Source: Scandinavium goeteborgense
GTDB taxonomy: Bacteria; Pseudomonadota; Gammaproteobacteria; Enterobacterales; Enterobacteriaceae
DNA: 64,000 bases
Direction: 5' to 3'
Assembly (NCBI RefSeq): GCF_003935895.2
Contig: NZ_CP054058.1
Location: forward strand, 1,364,001 to 1,428,000
The notes beneath the pieces are model-generated. The model was not told the origin of the DNA and did not search any database. It saw only the letters and a list, made by a program, of their open reading frames with translations. A program made the position numbers and the translations under genes. Positions 17,664-25,148 of the stretch are shown here, one piece after another; the stretch's first letter is position 1, and each line of letters begins with the position of its first letter.

Positions 17664-19139
17664 TTACTTCGCCGCTTGCTCAACAACCGGCGGAGTCCAG
17701 GTTTTATTCAGCACTTCAGCCTTCGGCCAATAGGTACGAATCGTCATTTCGAAATCGCTCTTCGGCGCAGGCAGCCAGTTCGTTTCTTTCTCTTTACCCG
17801 GAGAATCATGCTGAACGTAGATGGTCAGAGAGCCATCGGCGTTGTAGGTCATGTTCTTCAGGTTTTTGGTGCCGACGGAATAACGCTCGGTGTCATTCTT
17901 GGCGAAGAAGTGCTGCGGGTCATACATCGTCAGTGACCAGAAGCCATTCACCGGCGGCGTTTGGCCTTTTGCGAAGGTGATGGTGTAATTGTTATCACCG
18001 TTCAGACGCTCGCCTTTCCCATCCACTTCGACGAAGAAGTAACGCGTTTCTTCTGGCTGGTTAACGTACATGTTCGATTTTGCGGTCGCGGTACGCGTGA
18101 TGTAATCGTAACCCCAGCGAGCACCGTTGGCAGGCGTGTTCCAGCCGTTTGGCAGTGCCTGGCCGTTGGTTTTGAAGTCGAACATCGGCTTCACAACTTG
18201 TTCTTCAGTTTCAGCCGCAGCGGCATCAATGGCTTTCTTGATTTCCGGATCGGCTTTGGCAGCGGCCAGCATCCCGTTGATTGCCGCATAGCGCGCTTCT
18301 TCACCCGGTAATGGTGGCACTTTGGTCATCACATCGGCGAGCTGGTCAAAGAACGTCGTCGGTTCAACCCACTTAATTTCGGTCGCACCTGAGCTATCTG
18401 CCGGGAAGTGCGGCGAATTTTTCCAGTCGGTGGTTTTTTTCTTGCCGTCGTACTTGCTCAGAGGGTAAATCACCACCTGATTCAGCACGGATTGCAGCGC
18501 GTTCTGATCGGCCTGATCGTCATTCACAAAGACACGCGGCCCCATCGCCACCAGTTCAGTTGGGGAATGGATAACCTTGGTGATACCGGCAGGCACTTTG
18601 CCTTTCCAGTTAGGGCCAACAACCAGATAGTTACCCGGTTTAGTCCCGTACTGCTTACCGATTTTAGAGAATTCATCGCTGCGCGCATCGTAAAGGGCAT
18701 ATACCCAGAAACGATCGCCAAAGTCAGGAACCTGAAGCACGACAGGATCGTCATCGACCGCGCCATAACCAAAGCCGTATACCACGTCCTGATTTGGGTG
18801 AGCCACCCAGCGCTGCATCGGAGAGATATAACCGTGCAGCATGGAAACGTAACCAATTGGCGCAACCGGCAAAATACCGCCGTTCAGACCTGGCTCTGGT
18901 GCATGGGCGAAAGAGGCACGGCGGTTATAGGCGTTAACCAGCGGCCAGCCCCATACGTAGGCATCTTTGGCGATGACGGTAGCGGCTTCTTTGGTCATTA
19001 CCGTTCCAGCAGGGATCGCCGGCTGGGCATTAGCGGCTACAGGTGCGGTGGCGGTTTGCGCGTCGGAAGCGTAAGCCCCTGAGAAACCGGTGAGCGCTAA
19101 CGCAATTGCGCTGGTCAGAAGTAACGTATTCTTTTTCAT
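17664..19139 (-). CDS. Secreted DUF1254/DUF1214 protein (paralogue 3)
   Basis: The product is 491 aa with a signal peptide ending near GAYASDA. It has the classical two-domain form. The DUF1254 region contains AYVWGWPLVNAYNRRA, AHPNQDVVYGFGYGAVDDD and GDRFWVYALYDARSDEFS. The DUF1214 region contains NGFWSLTMYDPQHFF, TERYSVGTKNLK and NWLPAPKSDFEMTIRTYWP. The start was placed at MKKNTLLLTSA because an AGAGG site lies 7 bp before it and the signal peptide begins there; the frame is open further upstream to 19325. Function unknown. It lies next to tRNA-Pro on the same strand. Confidence 0.86.
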   Translation of the reverse strand: MKKNTLLLTSAIALALTGFSGAYASDAQTATAPVAANAQPAIPAGTVMTKEAATVIAKDAYVWGWPLVNAYNRRASFAHAPEPGLNGGILPVAPIGYVSMLHGYISPMQRWVAHPNQDVVYGFGYGAVDDDPVVLQVPDFGDRFWVYALYDARSDEFSKIGKQYGTKPGNYLVVGPNWKGKVPAGITKVIHSPTELVAMGPRVFVNDDQADQNALQSVLNQVVIYPLSKYDGKKKTTDWKNSPHFPADSSGATEIKWVEPTTFFDQLADVMTKVPPLPGEEARYAAINGMLAAAKADPEIKKAIDAAAAETEEQVVKPMFDFKTNGQALPNGWNTPANGARWGYDYITRTATAKSNMYVNQPEETRYFFVEVDGKGERLNGDNNYTITFAKGQTPPVNGFWSLTMYDPQHFFAKNDTERYSVGTKNLKNMTYNADGSLTIYVQHDSPGKEKETNWLPAPKSDFEMTIRTYWPKAEVLNKTWTPPVVEQAAK

Positions 19140-19330
19140 TAAGGTGCCTCTTACTTTACTCATTATTCCCGACCCTAATAACGCATAAAATCGCCAGGGG
19201 GGAGTGATTGCAAATGAGTATAGTAGGCATCGACAGATACGTCGGGACAAGTTATCAGTATGTTTATTAATGAACTTTGCGGTTGGCGTTAAGGTGAAAA
19301 AGGTGGTAGGGAAAGAGGTTTTCACAAAGC

Positions 19331-19359
19331 AAAAAGGCCAATCTTTCGATTAGCCCTTT
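19331..19359 (-). terminator. Terminator of tRNA-Pro
   Basis: On the minus strand GGCTAATC-GAAA-GATTGGCC runs into TTTTT, just past the tRNA 3' end. Confidence 0.85.
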
Positions 19360-19377
19360 GAGCGAAAATATGATTTT

Positions 19378-19454
19378 TGGTCGGCACGGAGAGATTTGAA
19401 CTCTCGACCCTCGCCACCCCATGACGATGCGCTACCAGGCTGCGCTACGTGCCG
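19378..19454 (-). tRNA. proL: tRNA-Pro (anticodon GGG)
   Basis: The 77-nt minus-strand sequence starts CGGCACGTAGCGCAGCCTGG and ends in encoded CCA. The acceptor stem CGGCACG/CGTGCCG is perfect. The anticodon loop reads TCATGGGGTGG, giving anticodon GGG, which reads CCC and CCU. It corresponds to E. coli proL, also next to yejM. Confidence 0.95.
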
Positions 19455-19529
19455 ACGCTGAAAAATAATACTACCGTTTTCAACGTCCGATGCAAGAGGG
19501 TTTCCGCCAACGGATTTAAAAATAATCAA

Positions 19530-21290
19530 TCAGTTAGCGATGAAACGTTTCTCTTCGGTCAGCACCTGGAGCAGCAGACTGAGCTGTGGTTTCTCGTTCT
19601 CCACTTTCTCATCGTCGCGATCCCACGTGTGGTAGTTACCGTTGTGATTCAGCACGACGGTAACCTTCGGCGTGGTGATCGCCAGGTCAGTGTTGCTCGC
19701 GGCGGTCACCCAGTTATGGCGGCGCGTGGCGCTGAACAAGTCCTGCCCCTGAGAATATTCATTGGCTGGGGTGCTGACGTGCAGCAGGCGCTGCATCAGC
19801 GTGGTCATCACGTCTTTATGGTTGGTCAGCGTGGTGATTTCCTGCGCTGGCGTACCCGGCCAGTGAACCACCAGAGGAACCTGCAGTTGCTCGCGAGACC
19901 AGTCGAAATTCGCGCCTTGTTTATCCAACGCTACGCCGTGTGCTGCGGTGATAATCACCACGGTTTTGTCGAGCTTGCCGGATTCTTTCAGCGCGGTCAG
20001 TACGCGGTCAATTTGCTTATCGACGTCCCCGGCGGTGCGGGCATAACGGCGGTTAAAGCCTTGTTTCTGGCTGTCGGCAAGGGTGGTTCCGTTGAGCGAA
20101 ATCCAGGAGAACCAGCGGTTCTCTTCCTGCGCATAGCTTCCCAGCCAGTTAATCCATTGGGAGGCGGTGTCCGCATCGCTCTGAGATTTGGACGGCGGCA
20201 ACGAGAAGTCAGACAGCAACGCCTGACGATACATTGGGCTGCTGAATCCGTCAGAGGAGAACAGACCCAGCTGATAACCCTGCTGGTTCAGCGCGGAAAT
20301 CAACGCCGCTGGAACACGGGCGGACAGCACGCCATCCATATAGCTTGGCGAAATCCCGTAGAACAGGCCGAAGATCCCGCTGTCGGCGGCATTACCGGCG
20401 CTCATGTGCTGAGTAAAGTTAAGGTTTTGCTGTGCAAAGCTACCCAGAGCTGGCATCTGCTTCTCAAAGCGGGAATAGTTCAGGCTATCAACCGTAATCA
20501 GCAGGACGTTCTGCCCGGTGCCCATATCGCGGTAGCGCAAATCGCTCAGCGGATATTGCACGGAAACGGCTTCCGGATCGCCTTGTTCTACCAGACGGCG
20601 CTGATAATCCTGCGCATCGAGCAGGCCGTGTTTCTCAAGGAAACGACGGGCGGTCATCGGATAGGAAAGCGGTAAGTTCGCACGCTGCATGGTGATGGGG
20701 CGATAGAAATTCGCGTCGGCCCAGATGTACATCACATGCGTGGCGATAAAGGCAGTAAACAGAAACCAGGCGACCGGGCGGGCAAAATGACGGCGGCGCG
20801 TAAGGCTGCGCAGCTTTTGCCAGCTCCAGGTGGCGAACAGCATCTCAATCAGCAGAATGACCGGCACGCTGATAAACATAAGCTGCCAGTCGCGGGCCAT
20901 TTCGTTCTGATCGGGGTTGATCACCAACTCCCACACCACTGGATTAAGGTGCAAGTGGAAGCGGGTAAAGACTTCGCTGTCGATAAGCAACAGCGTCATG
21001 CCCACGGTGGCCAGGATGGCGGATAAGAACCGCATCAGGCGCTGGGACATGGCAACGAAGGTGAGCGGGAAGAGGATCAGCAGGTAGGTGGCGAACACCA
21101 GAAAGCTGAAATGCCCGACGAGGCTGATGTACGAGTACACGCGACCCGACAGCGTCGTCGGCCAGTCGGCGACAAACAGATAGCGGCTACCGAGAACCGC
21201 GGCCAGCAGAATGTTGAACAGGGCAAACCAGTGCCCCCAACTGACCATCTGGGACACTTTTTCGCGATAGGGCTGACGATGAGTCACCAT
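19530..21290 (-). CDS. yejM: YejM/PbgA (LapC), LPS-sensing regulator of LpxC turnover
   Basis: The 586-aa product has five N-terminal membrane helices (about residues 15-190) and a C-terminal periplasmic sulfatase/alkaline-phosphatase-like domain containing NVLLITVDSLNY and VVIITAAHGVALD. In E. coli this essential protein senses periplasmic lipid A and controls LapB/FtsH degradation of LpxC. The arylsulfatase fold is present, but in this family the domain is a sensor and not a hydrolase. yejL lies 27 bp upstream on the same strand, as in E. coli. Confidence 0.95.
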   Translation of the reverse strand: MVTHRQPYREKVSQMVSWGHWFALFNILLAAVLGSRYLFVADWPTTLSGRVYSYISLVGHFSFLVFATYLLILFPLTFVAMSQRLMRFLSAILATVGMTLLLIDSEVFTRFHLHLNPVVWELVINPDQNEMARDWQLMFISVPVILLIEMLFATWSWQKLRSLTRRRHFARPVAWFLFTAFIATHVMYIWADANFYRPITMQRANLPLSYPMTARRFLEKHGLLDAQDYQRRLVEQGDPEAVSVQYPLSDLRYRDMGTGQNVLLITVDSLNYSRFEKQMPALGSFAQQNLNFTQHMSAGNAADSGIFGLFYGISPSYMDGVLSARVPAALISALNQQGYQLGLFSSDGFSSPMYRQALLSDFSLPPSKSQSDADTASQWINWLGSYAQEENRWFSWISLNGTTLADSQKQGFNRRYARTAGDVDKQIDRVLTALKESGKLDKTVVIITAAHGVALDKQGANFDWSREQLQVPLVVHWPGTPAQEITTLTNHKDVMTTLMQRLLHVSTPANEYSQGQDLFSATRRHNWVTAASNTDLAITTPKVTVVLNHNGNYHTWDRDDEKVENEKPQLSLLLQVLTEEKRFIAN

Positions 21291-21317
21291 AAACTGTTTG
21301 TCGTCTTCCTTTTGCGC

Positions 21318-21545
21318 TTAGTGCGCTGAGTCGTCGCTAACAGAGGATTGCAGCGCCTGAGTAAAGGAGCGGACAATCGCCTGGCGCTGTGCTGGCGCGA
21401 CGCTTGTGTTAATCAGGTTAGTCACCATATTGCCCAACACCATCAGTGAAAGGTCGGTTGGTGTCTTGTGGTTTTCCAGCACGTTGGCAAGCTCAGTCAG
21501 CAGTTGTTCAACGTGTTCATCACTGTAGCGGGAGATTTGTGGCAT
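21318..21545 (-). CDS. yejL: YejL, UPF0352 family small protein
   Basis: The product is 75 aa, starting [20 protein letters not shown], and matches E. coli YejL in length and sequence. It is a small helical cytosolic protein of unknown function, conserved next to yejM. The start is the Met that aligns with E. coli; the frame is open upstream to 21722 but overlaps the divergent yejK there. Confidence 0.92.
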   Translation of the reverse strand: MPQISRYSDEHVEQLLTELANVLENHKTPTDLSLMVLGNMVTNLINTSVAPAQRQAIVRSFTQALQSSVSDDSAH

Positions 21546-21678
21546 AAATTCAGAATCTGTTTGTTCATGAAAGGGCAACATATTACCGTAGCAGCAGCTT
21601 TTTTTCCGCTTTTTTTCGCCTTTACACAGTTGCGTCCGCGATGGTTGAATACCGTCCGGTCTAAAAGGAGAGTTTAAC

Positions 21679-22683
21679 ATGAGTCTGGATATCAACCAGA
21701 TTGCCCTGCACCAGATGATCAAGCGTGATGAAGAGAACCTTGAAGTGGTGCTGCGCGATACTTTGCTGGAGCCGACGGCAACGGTCGAAGAGATGATGGC
21801 TGAGCTGCATCGGGTCTACAGCGCAAAGAACAAAGCCTACGGCATGTTCAATGAAGAGAGCGAGCTGGCCCAGTCTCTGCGCCTGCATCGTCAGGGTGAG
21901 GAAGATTTCCTGGCCTTTAGCCGCGCGGCGACCGGTCGCCTGCGTGACGAACTGGCGAAATATCCGTTTGCAGACGGCGGCATCGTGCTGTTTTGCCACT
22001 ATCGCTATCTGGCGGTGGAATATCTGTTGGTGGCGGTACTCAACAATCTGAGCAGCATGCGCGTGAACGAGCAGCTGGATATCAGCTCCACGCACTATCT
22101 CGATATCAATCACGCCGATATCGTGGCGCGCATTGATCTAACCGAATGGGAAACCAATCCGGAATCCAGCCGCTACCTGACGTTCCTGAAAGGGCGAGTC
22201 GGGCGCAAAGTGGCCGATTTCTTTATGGATTTCCTGGGGGCCAGCGAAGGGCTGAACGCCAAAGCGCAGAACCGCGGTTTATTGCAGGCGGTTGATGATT
22301 TCACTGCCGAAGCGGAGCTTGATAAATCCGAGCGTCAGAACGTGCGCCAGCAGGTTTACACCTACTGCAACGAACAGCTGCAGGCCGGGGAAGAGATTGA
22401 ACTGGAGTCGCTGTCCAAAGAGTTGTCCGGCGTCAGTGAAGTGAGTTTCCACGAATTCACCGCCGATAAAGGCTACGAGCTGGAAGAGAGCTTCCCGGCT
22501 GACAGAAGCACGCTGCGCCAGCTGACTAAATACGCCGGAAGCGGCGGTGGGCTGACCATCAACTTTGATGCGCTGCTGCTGGGCGAACGTATTTTCTGGG
22601 ATCCGGCCACCGATACGCTGACCATCAAAGGCACACCACCCAATCTGCGTGACCAGTTACAGCGCCGCACCAGCGGTAAGTAA
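21679..22683 (+). CDS. yejK: Nucleoid-associated protein YejK (NdpA)
   Basis: The product is 334 aa (E. coli 335), beginning [20 protein letters not shown]. It is a DNA-associated protein of the spermidine nucleoids, reported to interact with type II topoisomerases. The start follows a very strong AAGGAGAG ribosome site. It is divergent from yejL. Confidence 0.95.
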   Translation: MSLDINQIALHQMIKRDEENLEVVLRDTLLEPTATVEEMMAELHRVYSAKNKAYGMFNEESELAQSLRLHRQGEEDFLAFSRAATGRLRDELAKYPFADGGIVLFCHYRYLAVEYLLVAVLNNLSSMRVNEQLDISSTHYLDINHADIVARIDLTEWETNPESSRYLTFLKGRVGRKVADFFMDFLGASEGLNAKAQNRGLLQAVDDFTAEAELDKSERQNVRQQVYTYCNEQLQAGEEIELESLSKELSGVSEVSFHEFTADKGYELEESFPADRSTLRQLTKYAGSGGGLTINFDALLLGERIFWDPATDTLTIKGTPPNLRDQLQRRTSGK

Positions 22684-22698
22684 CCCAAAATTAGCCAT

Positions 22699-22727
22699 AA
22701 AAAAACCCCGCCGAGGCGGGGTTCTTC
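22699..22727. terminator. Bidirectional terminator between yejK and rplY
   Basis: AAAAAACCCCGCC-GA-GGCGGGGTTCTT lies between the convergent genes. Confidence 0.9.
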
Positions 22728-22742
22728 ACAACTTGTCAGCGA

Positions 22743-23030
22743 TTACGCGCGAACGAAGTCGATGTGAGTCAGTTTTGGCTTGAACGGGTGACGCTGAACA
22801 GCCTGAACCTTCACTTTCTCTTCTTTACCACCAGCAACCACGATGGTCAGAACTTCGGTGTAGAAACCTTCTTTAGTCTGCAGGTTCCACACTTTGTCGT
22901 GGTCCAGTTCCAGAGCTACTGGAGCAGCTTCGCCACCGTAGACGATTGCTGGGAACTGGTTAGCGATACGCAGGCGGCGGCTCGCACCCTTACCCTGCTC
23001 TTTACGTACTTCTGCGTTTAAAGTAAACAT
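22743..23030 (-). CDS. rplY: 50S ribosomal protein L25
   Basis: The product is 95 aa (E. coli 94), starting [20 protein letters not shown] and ending [11 protein letters not shown]25 binds 5S rRNA. This is the short enterobacterial form without the CTC C-terminal extension. An upstream in-frame extension to 23102 has no support and is excluded. The gene is monocistronic. Confidence 0.97.
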   Translation of the reverse strand: MFTLNAEVRKEQGKGASRRLRIANQFPAIVYGGEAAPVALELDHDKVWNLQTKEGFYTEVLTIVVAGGKEEKVKVQAVQRHPFKPKLTHIDFVRA

Positions 23031-23184
23031 TGATGTCTCTCTATATGTAATCCTGTTACAGGCGACCCAGCAACAGGCAAGTGATCTGCTTTGCACATGC
23101 AAAAGCGGGCGGGATTATAGCCTTCAATCCACGTTGGGGCAAACTAAACAAACCCCGGAATCCTGGCAATACCGCGCCCGCGCA

Positions 23185-23862
23185 CTAAAGCGTGCTGATT
23201 TTACCCTGGAATATCACCGGCCCTGAAGGTCCCGCCAGTTTTGAACCGCCAACAGGTTCAAGGCTGATCGCCAGTACCGATTGATTGTCCAGCGACTCGG
23301 CGCCCAGTGTGAACGCGTTACCCGTGGTGCGGGTGATGAGGCCCAGTGAGCGCGGCGGATGACTGCCTTTAATCAGCCACAGCTGTAGATTTTTGTTTTG
23401 CGGTAGCGTCACATTAAGCGCGGAGACCTGAATCATCGACGCAGATTTATTCACGCTGACCACGAACTGTTCACCCGGTTGGGCGCCACTTAACACGGCG
23501 ACCGGCTGCATCGGCGACGCCTGTTCCGGTTTCGTCACGTAGGTGAATACCAGCACACCCGCCAGCGCCGCGGCAAGCGCCCAGCCGACCCAGGCTGTTG
23601 GTCGCGAACGAACCGGGGTAACTGCCGCTAATGGCGTACTCTGATTAATGTCGCGCTGAATAGCCCACCAGACGTCCGGCGCAGGAGTGACATCCTGTGT
23701 TGTCACGTCTATTCCGCTAAAGGCTTTTTGCCAGCGCGTGACTTGCTGCGCAAAGTCAGCATCGGTGGTCATTCTTCGTGCGAGCTGCGCCCGCGTGGGT
23801 TCATCCAGCACCCCGAGAACGAATTCGGCGGCGAGGAAGTCATCATTTTCCTGAATGTTCAT
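23185..23862 (-). CDS. RskA-type membrane anti-sigma factor
   Basis: The product is 225 aa. The N-terminal cytosolic sigma-binding part (1-75) contains FLAAEFVLGVLDEPTRAQL, the RskA-type helix, and lacks the HxxxCxxC zinc motif of ZAS anti-sigmas. One membrane helix follows (AWVGWALAAALAGVLVFTYV, about residues 90-110). A periplasmic RskA domain carries KNLQLWLIKG and PSGPVIFQGKIS. It should hold the adjacent ECF sigma at the membrane until a periplasmic signal triggers proteolysis. The start codon overlaps the sigma stop (ATGA), implying translational coupling and balanced dosage. Not found here in E. coli K-12. Confidence 0.88.
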   Translation of the reverse strand: MNIQENDDFLAAEFVLGVLDEPTRAQLARRMTTDADFAQQVTRWQKAFSGIDVTTQDVTPAPDVWWAIQRDINQSTPLAAVTPVRSRPTAWVGWALAAALAGVLVFTYVTKPEQASPMQPVAVLSGAQPGEQFVVSVNKSASMIQVSALNVTLPQNKNLQLWLIKGSHPPRSLGLITRTTGNAFTLGAESLDNQSVLAISLEPVGGSKLAGPSGPVIFQGKISTL

Positions 23863-24407
23863 AGGCCCACACACTCCCTGAGATGTGCCAGCGCGCGGCG
23901 GATCCAGCTTTTAACGGTGCCTTCTGGCTGGCTCAACGACAGGGCGATTTCGGTTTGTGACAGCCCGCGATAGTAAGCCAGGGCAATACTTTGCCGCTGT
24001 TCAGGCGGTAAGTTCTCCAGGCAATGCTGCAAGCGGCGGGCTTCCAGATGACTGTCTTCCTCCGCAAGCGGGGCCTGAAAGCCTTCTTCCGCTTCGGTAA
24101 TGTCATCCACCGAACAGCAGCGATGCTCATGTTTTCTCAGGTAATCAATGGCGCGATTTCTGGCGATATGACTTAGCCAAATCTGCGGCTCGCTGCGCTG
24201 CTCGTCGTATCCGGTCGCAGACTGCCAGATTTGAATGAAGGTATCGTGCAGGATTTCCTCCGCCCAGTCGCGGCGTCGGACCATGCGCAAAATAATCCCA
24301 AACAGGCGGGGAGAAATCGTGTGGTAGAGCTGTGCCAGAGCATCTTTATCGCCGGAGGCTATTTTGGTCATGATGCCGGCATGAATATGAGGCGCGTTGG
24401 TTGTCAT
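23859..24407 (-). CDS. ECF RNA polymerase sigma factor (SigK/ECF19-like)
   Basis: The product is 182 aa with only sigma regions 2 and 4, as expected for ECF sigmas. Region 2 includes LYHTISPRLFGIILRMV and AEEILHDTFIQIWQSA, then IWLSHIARNRAIDYLRKH. Region 4 has LPPEQRQSIALAYYRGLSQ and the HTH part LSLSQPEGTVKSWIRRALA. The start MTTNAPHIHAG is chosen because AGGGA lies 5 bp before it; an upstream GTG at 24434 lies inside an inverted repeat. Its partners are an RskA-type anti-sigma downstream and a FAS1 protein upstream. The SigK-like assignment is inferred from this partnership and the promoter, not from a phylogeny. Confidence 0.88.
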   Translation of the reverse strand: MTTNAPHIHAGIMTKIASGDKDALAQLYHTISPRLFGIILRMVRRRDWAEEILHDTFIQIWQSATGYDEQRSEPQIWLSHIARNRAIDYLRKHEHRCCSVDDITEAEEGFQAPLAEEDSHLEARRLQHCLENLPPEQRQSIALAYYRGLSQTEIALSLSQPEGTVKSWIRRALAHLRECVGL

Positions 24408-24424
24408 CAGTGTCCCTGTTAAAG

Positions 24425-24450
24425 GTGCAGCCACGCATCAGTGGCTGCAC
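24425..24450. repeat. 10-bp perfect inverted repeat between the FAS1 and sigma genes
   Basis: GTGCAGCCAC and GTGGCTGCAC flank a 6-nt loop in the 60-bp gap between the FAS1 stop and the sigma start. There is no T-tract on the minus strand (CTTTAA follows), so a classical terminator is unlikely. It could protect the upstream FAS1 message or lower read-through into the sigma gene. Confidence 0.75.
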
Positions 24451-24467
24451 ACAGTATAGGCAACGCT

Positions 24468-25028
24468 TTATGGCATCAGCACAGTGTCGATCACATCAAT
24501 CACGCCGTTGCTCTGATTGACGTCGTAGGTGGTGATGTTGGCGATATTGCCGCGCGCATCTTTCAGCTGGATATTGTGCGGGCCGTTCGCCATCACCCAC
24601 AGCGAACCGCCATTCACGGTTTTCAGCTCGGCTTTACCGCCCCCGGCTTTGATTTTTTTCTCAAGCGCTTTCATATCGTATTTGCCCGCCACCACGTGAT
24701 ATGTCAAAACGGCGGTGAGTTTTTGTTTGTTTTCGGGTTTGAGCAGGGAGTCCACGGTTCCCGGAGGGAGTTTTTCGAAGGCGGTGTTAGTGGGGGCGAA
24801 GACGGTAAAGGGCCCGGTTCCTTCGAGTGTCGGGACCAGTCCGGCAGCTTTTACTGCCGCCACAAGCGTGGTGTGATCTTTCGAATTCACGGCGTTTTGC
24901 ACGATATTTTTCGATGGGTACATGGCTGCCCCGCCGACCATCACAGGGCTGTTATCCATCATGGCGGCCTGAGACACGCCGCTGAAAACCAGTGCAGAAA
25001 AAATCAGAGATGGCAGAAATTGTTTCAT
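24468..25028 (-). CDS. Secreted FAS1 (fasciclin) domain protein
   Basis: The product is 186 aa with a signal peptide ending SGVSQA. A single FAS1 domain fills the mature part: the H1-like GPFTVFAPTNTAFEKLP, the YH motif in LTYHVVAGKYD, and the C-terminal NGVIDVIDTVLMP. FAS1 domains mediate adhesion or ligand binding at the cell surface. The start at 25028 (MKQFLPSL) is preferred over the ATG two codons upstream, because GAGGG then lies 7 bp away rather than about 1 bp. It is the first gene of the FAS1-sigma-anti-sigma operon and carries the ECF-like promoter. Confidence 0.9.
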   Translation of the reverse strand: MKQFLPSLIFSALVFSGVSQAAMMDNSPVMVGGAAMYPSKNIVQNAVNSKDHTTLVAAVKAAGLVPTLEGTGPFTVFAPTNTAFEKLPPGTVDSLLKPENKQKLTAVLTYHVVAGKYDMKALEKKIKAGGGKAELKTVNGGSLWVMANGPHNIQLKDARGNIANITTYDVNQSNGVIDVIDTVLMP

Positions 25029-25082
25029 TTTCATTCCCTCATTTACGTTTTCGATTCGGGCTAAAGTGTGCCCTCAACTGTT

Positions 25083-25110
25083 AATACGAATGAGCGAAGA
25101 AAACGGATGC
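25083..25110 (-). promoter_or_regulatory. Candidate ECF (SigK-type) promoter of the FAS1 operon
   Basis: On the minus strand GCATCC (25105-25110) and CGTATT (25083-25088) are separated by 16 bp, about 55 bp before the FAS1 start. This resembles the CATCC...CGAAT-type promoter reported for mycobacterial SigK (recalled) and the usual ECF -10 CGT core. The operon's own sigma factor is the obvious candidate, which would give autoregulation. Confidence 0.6.
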
Positions 25111-25148
25111 AGAAAAAGTGAAAAAAAATGACGCCAGGGAAAATCTCC

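Noticed and set aside
19140-19377. Phage-type integration at tRNA-Pro with a duplicated tRNA 3' end
   Set aside because: No integrase gene and no second copy of the tRNA 3' sequence was seen in the window; the DUF1254 block may be replaced by homologous recombination instead.
19449-20675. Plus-strand open frame of 408 codons opposite yejM
   Set aside because: It is antisense to the conserved yejM gene and its sequence is rich in Arg/Gln/His, as expected for a shadow frame. It has no ribosome site or family motif.
21546-21722. N-terminal extension of yejL
   Set aside because: It would overlap the divergent yejK ribosome site and start; the E. coli homologue starts at 21545.
24408-24434. GTG start nine codons upstream in the sigma factor gene
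   Set aside because: It lies inside the perfect inverted repeat and has no ribosome site; the ATG at 24407 has AGGGA at good spacing.
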